Positions 62,855 through 64,000 of a stretch of 64,000 nucleotides of DNA are shown here, piece by piece. The position numbers were made by a program, and so were the translations under genes. Location: the NCBI GenBank assembly GCA_020852595.1, contig JADZAK010000091.1, positions 16,976-80,975 of the forward strand, given 5' to 3'. Under the pieces are notes generated by a model. That model saw nothing but the letters and a program-made list of their open reading frames with translations, had not been told where the DNA came from and ran no database searches. How positions within the stretch are numbered: position 1 is the first letter of the stretch; the number at the start of each line of letters is the position of its first letter. Source of the stretch: Rhodospirillaceae bacterium. Lineage in GTDB: Bacteria; Pseudomonadota; Alphaproteobacteria; Rhodospirillales; Rhodospirillaceae.

Positions 62855-62902
62855 GAAATGGGGTCAGACTCCATTTCCGGGGCTTAACTTTGACCCCATT
62901 TC
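62855..62902. repeat. 12-bp inverted repeat, REP-like element
   Basis: GAAATGGGGTCA (62855-62866) and TGACCCCATTTC (62891-62902) are perfect inverted arms around 24 bases; CCATTT is repeated inside. TGGGGTCA-type palindromes are common as REP elements linked to RAYT transposases in proteobacteria, but no transposase is near. Confidence 0.65.
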
Positions 62903-62967
62903 ACGAGGGGCCTTGAACGAGCGCCCACCGCGCGACACATCTGCGGAACACGCCTTTGGAGGTTCTG

Positions 62968-63450
62968 ATGATCCGCTTCGCGCCGCTTCTGCTCCCGGCT
63001 CTGTTCGCGTTCGCGTTCGCGCCCACGGCCACCCAAGCCGAGGAAGTCGGCTGCGTCTCGACCACCTTCCGCTATCTGGGGGCCGCCAACGACAAGATCT
63101 GCATCGAGGCCTTCAAGGACCCCGACGTTCAAGGCGTGGTCTGCCACCTCAGCCGCGCCGTCACCGGCGGCATCAAGGGCAAGCTGGGTCTCGCCGAGGA
63201 CACCTCGGACGCCTCCATCGCCTGCCGCCAGGTCGGCCCCATCACGCTGCCGGAAAAACTGAAGGACGAAGACGATGTCTTCGAGGAGAACCGCTCGCTG
63301 TTCTTCAAGGAGCTGCACGTCGTGCGATTCTACGACAAGGCCAACAATACGCTGGTCTATCTCAGCTACTCCGACCGCGTGATCGAAGGCTCGCCCAAGA
63401 ACGCGATCTCCACGGTTCCGATCATGCCCTGGGGGGGAAATAAGCTGTGA
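62968..63450 (+). CDS. creA: CreA family protein
   Basis: 160 residues from ATG 62968, with GGAGG 6 bases upstream. A Sec signal ends near TQAEEV. The mature part [39 protein letters not shown] and [27 protein letters not shown] is characteristic of CreA, a periplasmic protein of unknown role first annotated with catabolite regulation genes. Four cysteines probably form two disulfides. Confidence 0.93.
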   Translation: MIRFAPLLLPALFAFAFAPTATQAEEVGCVSTTFRYLGAANDKICIEAFKDPDVQGVVCHLSRAVTGGIKGKLGLAEDTSDASIACRQVGPITLPEKLKDEDDVFEENRSLFFKELHVVRFYDKANNTLVYLSYSDRVIEGSPKNAISTVPIMPWGGNKL

Positions 63451-63465
63451 AAGTAATCCGCAAAA

Positions 63466-63499
63466 AAAAGGGCCGGTGCACCGCTGCACCGGCCCTTTT
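63466..63499. terminator. Bidirectional terminator between creA and the PRC-barrel gene
   Basis: AAAAGGGCCGGTGCA and TGCACCGGCCCTTTT form a perfect 15-bp stem with a 4-base loop, flanked by further A on the left and TCTT on the right, so it can end transcripts from both strands. Confidence 0.92.
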
Positions 63500-63516
63500 C
63501 TTAGGGATCGCGCGGG

Positions 63517-63822
63517 TTATTTCTTCTCCGGCGCCGCGCCGCCCGTCGCCGTCGAACCCGAGGCGTTTGGACGCCATTCGGGGCGCTGACGCAGCTGCAT
63601 CGCCGTCATGTCGACGCGCACCTCGTTGCCGGCGTCGATCGACTTCAGATCGGCCCAGCGCACTTCCACGTCGCGCCCGCCGAGACCCATGAAGCCGCCG
63701 ACGGTCACGATGACGCTGTCCACGCGGCCGGTGGAATCGAGCAGCACGTTGTCGATCTCGCCGATGGTCTGGCCGGCCGGATCCTTCACGTCCGCCCCGA
63801 TCAAAAGTGAAGCGAGTCTCAT
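63517..63822 (-). CDS. PRC-barrel domain protein
   Basis: 101 residues. The PRC-barrel is visible: LLIGADVKDPAGQTIGEIDNVLLDSTGRVDSVIVTVGGFMGLGGRDVEVRW. A short Gly/Ala/Pro-rich tail follows. Cytoplasmic by sequence. PRC-barrel proteins often serve RNA processing or photosynthetic-complex assembly, but no specific role can be assigned. GGAGG lies upstream of the ATG, next to a small palindrome at 63836. Confidence 0.88.
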   Translation of the reverse strand: MRLASLLIGADVKDPAGQTIGEIDNVLLDSTGRVDSVIVTVGGFMGLGGRDVEVRWADLKSIDAGNEVRVDMTAMQLRQRPEWRPNASGSTATGGAAPEKK

Positions 63823-63835
63823 CTAAAACCTCCAT

Positions 63836-63852
63836 GTTGGATCCAATCCAAC
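63836..63852 (-). promoter_or_regulatory. Small palindrome in front of the PRC-barrel gene
   Basis: GTTGGAT / ATCCAAC, 7-bp arms and a 3-base loop, directly upstream of the GGAGG ribosome site. It could be an operator or a leader hairpin. The remaining 148 bases to the window end hold no feature I can support. Confidence 0.4.
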
Positions 63853-64000
63853 CCGGATATGCAACGCGCGGACAAATTTCCGTGTTCCCGGTTGCTGTGC
63901 ACCGTCAACTTGCACGCTTCCCGTGGAACGCTTATTCCGCTAGAGTAATCAAGTATTTAGCGAGTCCCGCGGAACGGTTGTCGCGGCGGGGGAAAACCGC

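Larger units (their letters stand above)
62618..62967. other. Divergent intergenic region between nrdJ and creA
   Basis: 350 bases without a supported gene. It holds the NrdR-box-like palindrome (62751-62764), a weaker repeat ACACC/GGTGT at about 62788-62807 and the 12-bp inverted repeat at 62855-62902. No B12-riboswitch core was seen. Confidence 0.6.

Overview
The window is a GC-rich bacterial chromosome segment with dense, mostly operonic coding. Gene content points to an alphaproteobacterium of uncertain order: an Rrf2-led suf operon, a two-helix HIG1-type membrane protein, a class II (B12-dependent) ribonucleotide reductase, a Zur/ZnuABC/ZnuD zinc regulon, a SapC-family protein and interspersed palindromes of the type scattered through alphaproteobacterial genomes. 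I see no rRNA, CRISPR array, prophage or complete insertion sequence.

Layout. 0-8 kb: 3' end of a processive GT2 glycosyltransferase, then an orphan peptide-binding protein coupled to a PYROXD2-like oxidoreductase, cysK with a GNAT gene, and an alpha/beta hydrolase overlapping an alanine/serine-glyoxylate aminotransferase. 8-9 kb: a gene-poor stretch holding a 24-residue lysine-rich micro-gene with a structured leader. 9-15.5 kb: an AI-2E family exporter, a cupredoxin / EAL sensor / porin-like operon, and sapC. 15.5-24.5 kb: an alkA-like gene with yaaA, two envelope proteins sharing a C-terminal domain, an OmpR-type two-component pair, an ECF-type sigma factor and an M61 peptidase. 24.6-33 kb: KdpE and a shortened KdpD, then a zinc-uptake locus organised around one Zur palindrome (zur-znuC-znuB leftward; znuA, a small Cys/His protein and a ZnuD-like receptor rightward). 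33-40.4 kb: a formyltransferase-like gene, then Rrf2 regulator-sufBCDSUT and sufA. 40.4-44.6 kb: small signalling and membrane genes, an unrecognised gene with a start-codon puzzle, an N-formylglutamate amidohydrolase, a truncated tRNA-Val beside an intact tRNA-Val(GAC), and a serine hydrolase. 44.7-47.8 kb: a valine-catabolism operon (isobutyryl-CoA dehydrogenase, 3-hydroxyisobutyryl-CoA hydrolase, 3-hydroxyisobutyrate dehydrogenase). 48-56 kb: parE, a thioesterase, ridA with a FemAB-like gene, serA and an AsmA-like gene. 56-64 kb: a hipBA module with a clear operator, a degenerate cGAS/DncV-like (SMODS) nucleotidyltransferase directly behind nrdJ, nrdJ itself, creA and a PRC-barrel gene.

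The items most worth a second look are the nucleotidyltransferase-like gene coupled to nrdJ with altered catalytic residues, the lysine-rich micro-gene and its leader, the truncated tRNA-Val, the coding-like N-terminal extension that has a strong Shine-Dalgarno but no normal start codon (42.0-42.1 kb), a palindromic repeat family with a compensatory base-pair change, and the self-consistent operators in front of the Rrf2 and hipB genes. All calls come from reading the sequence and recalling protein families; no database search was run.
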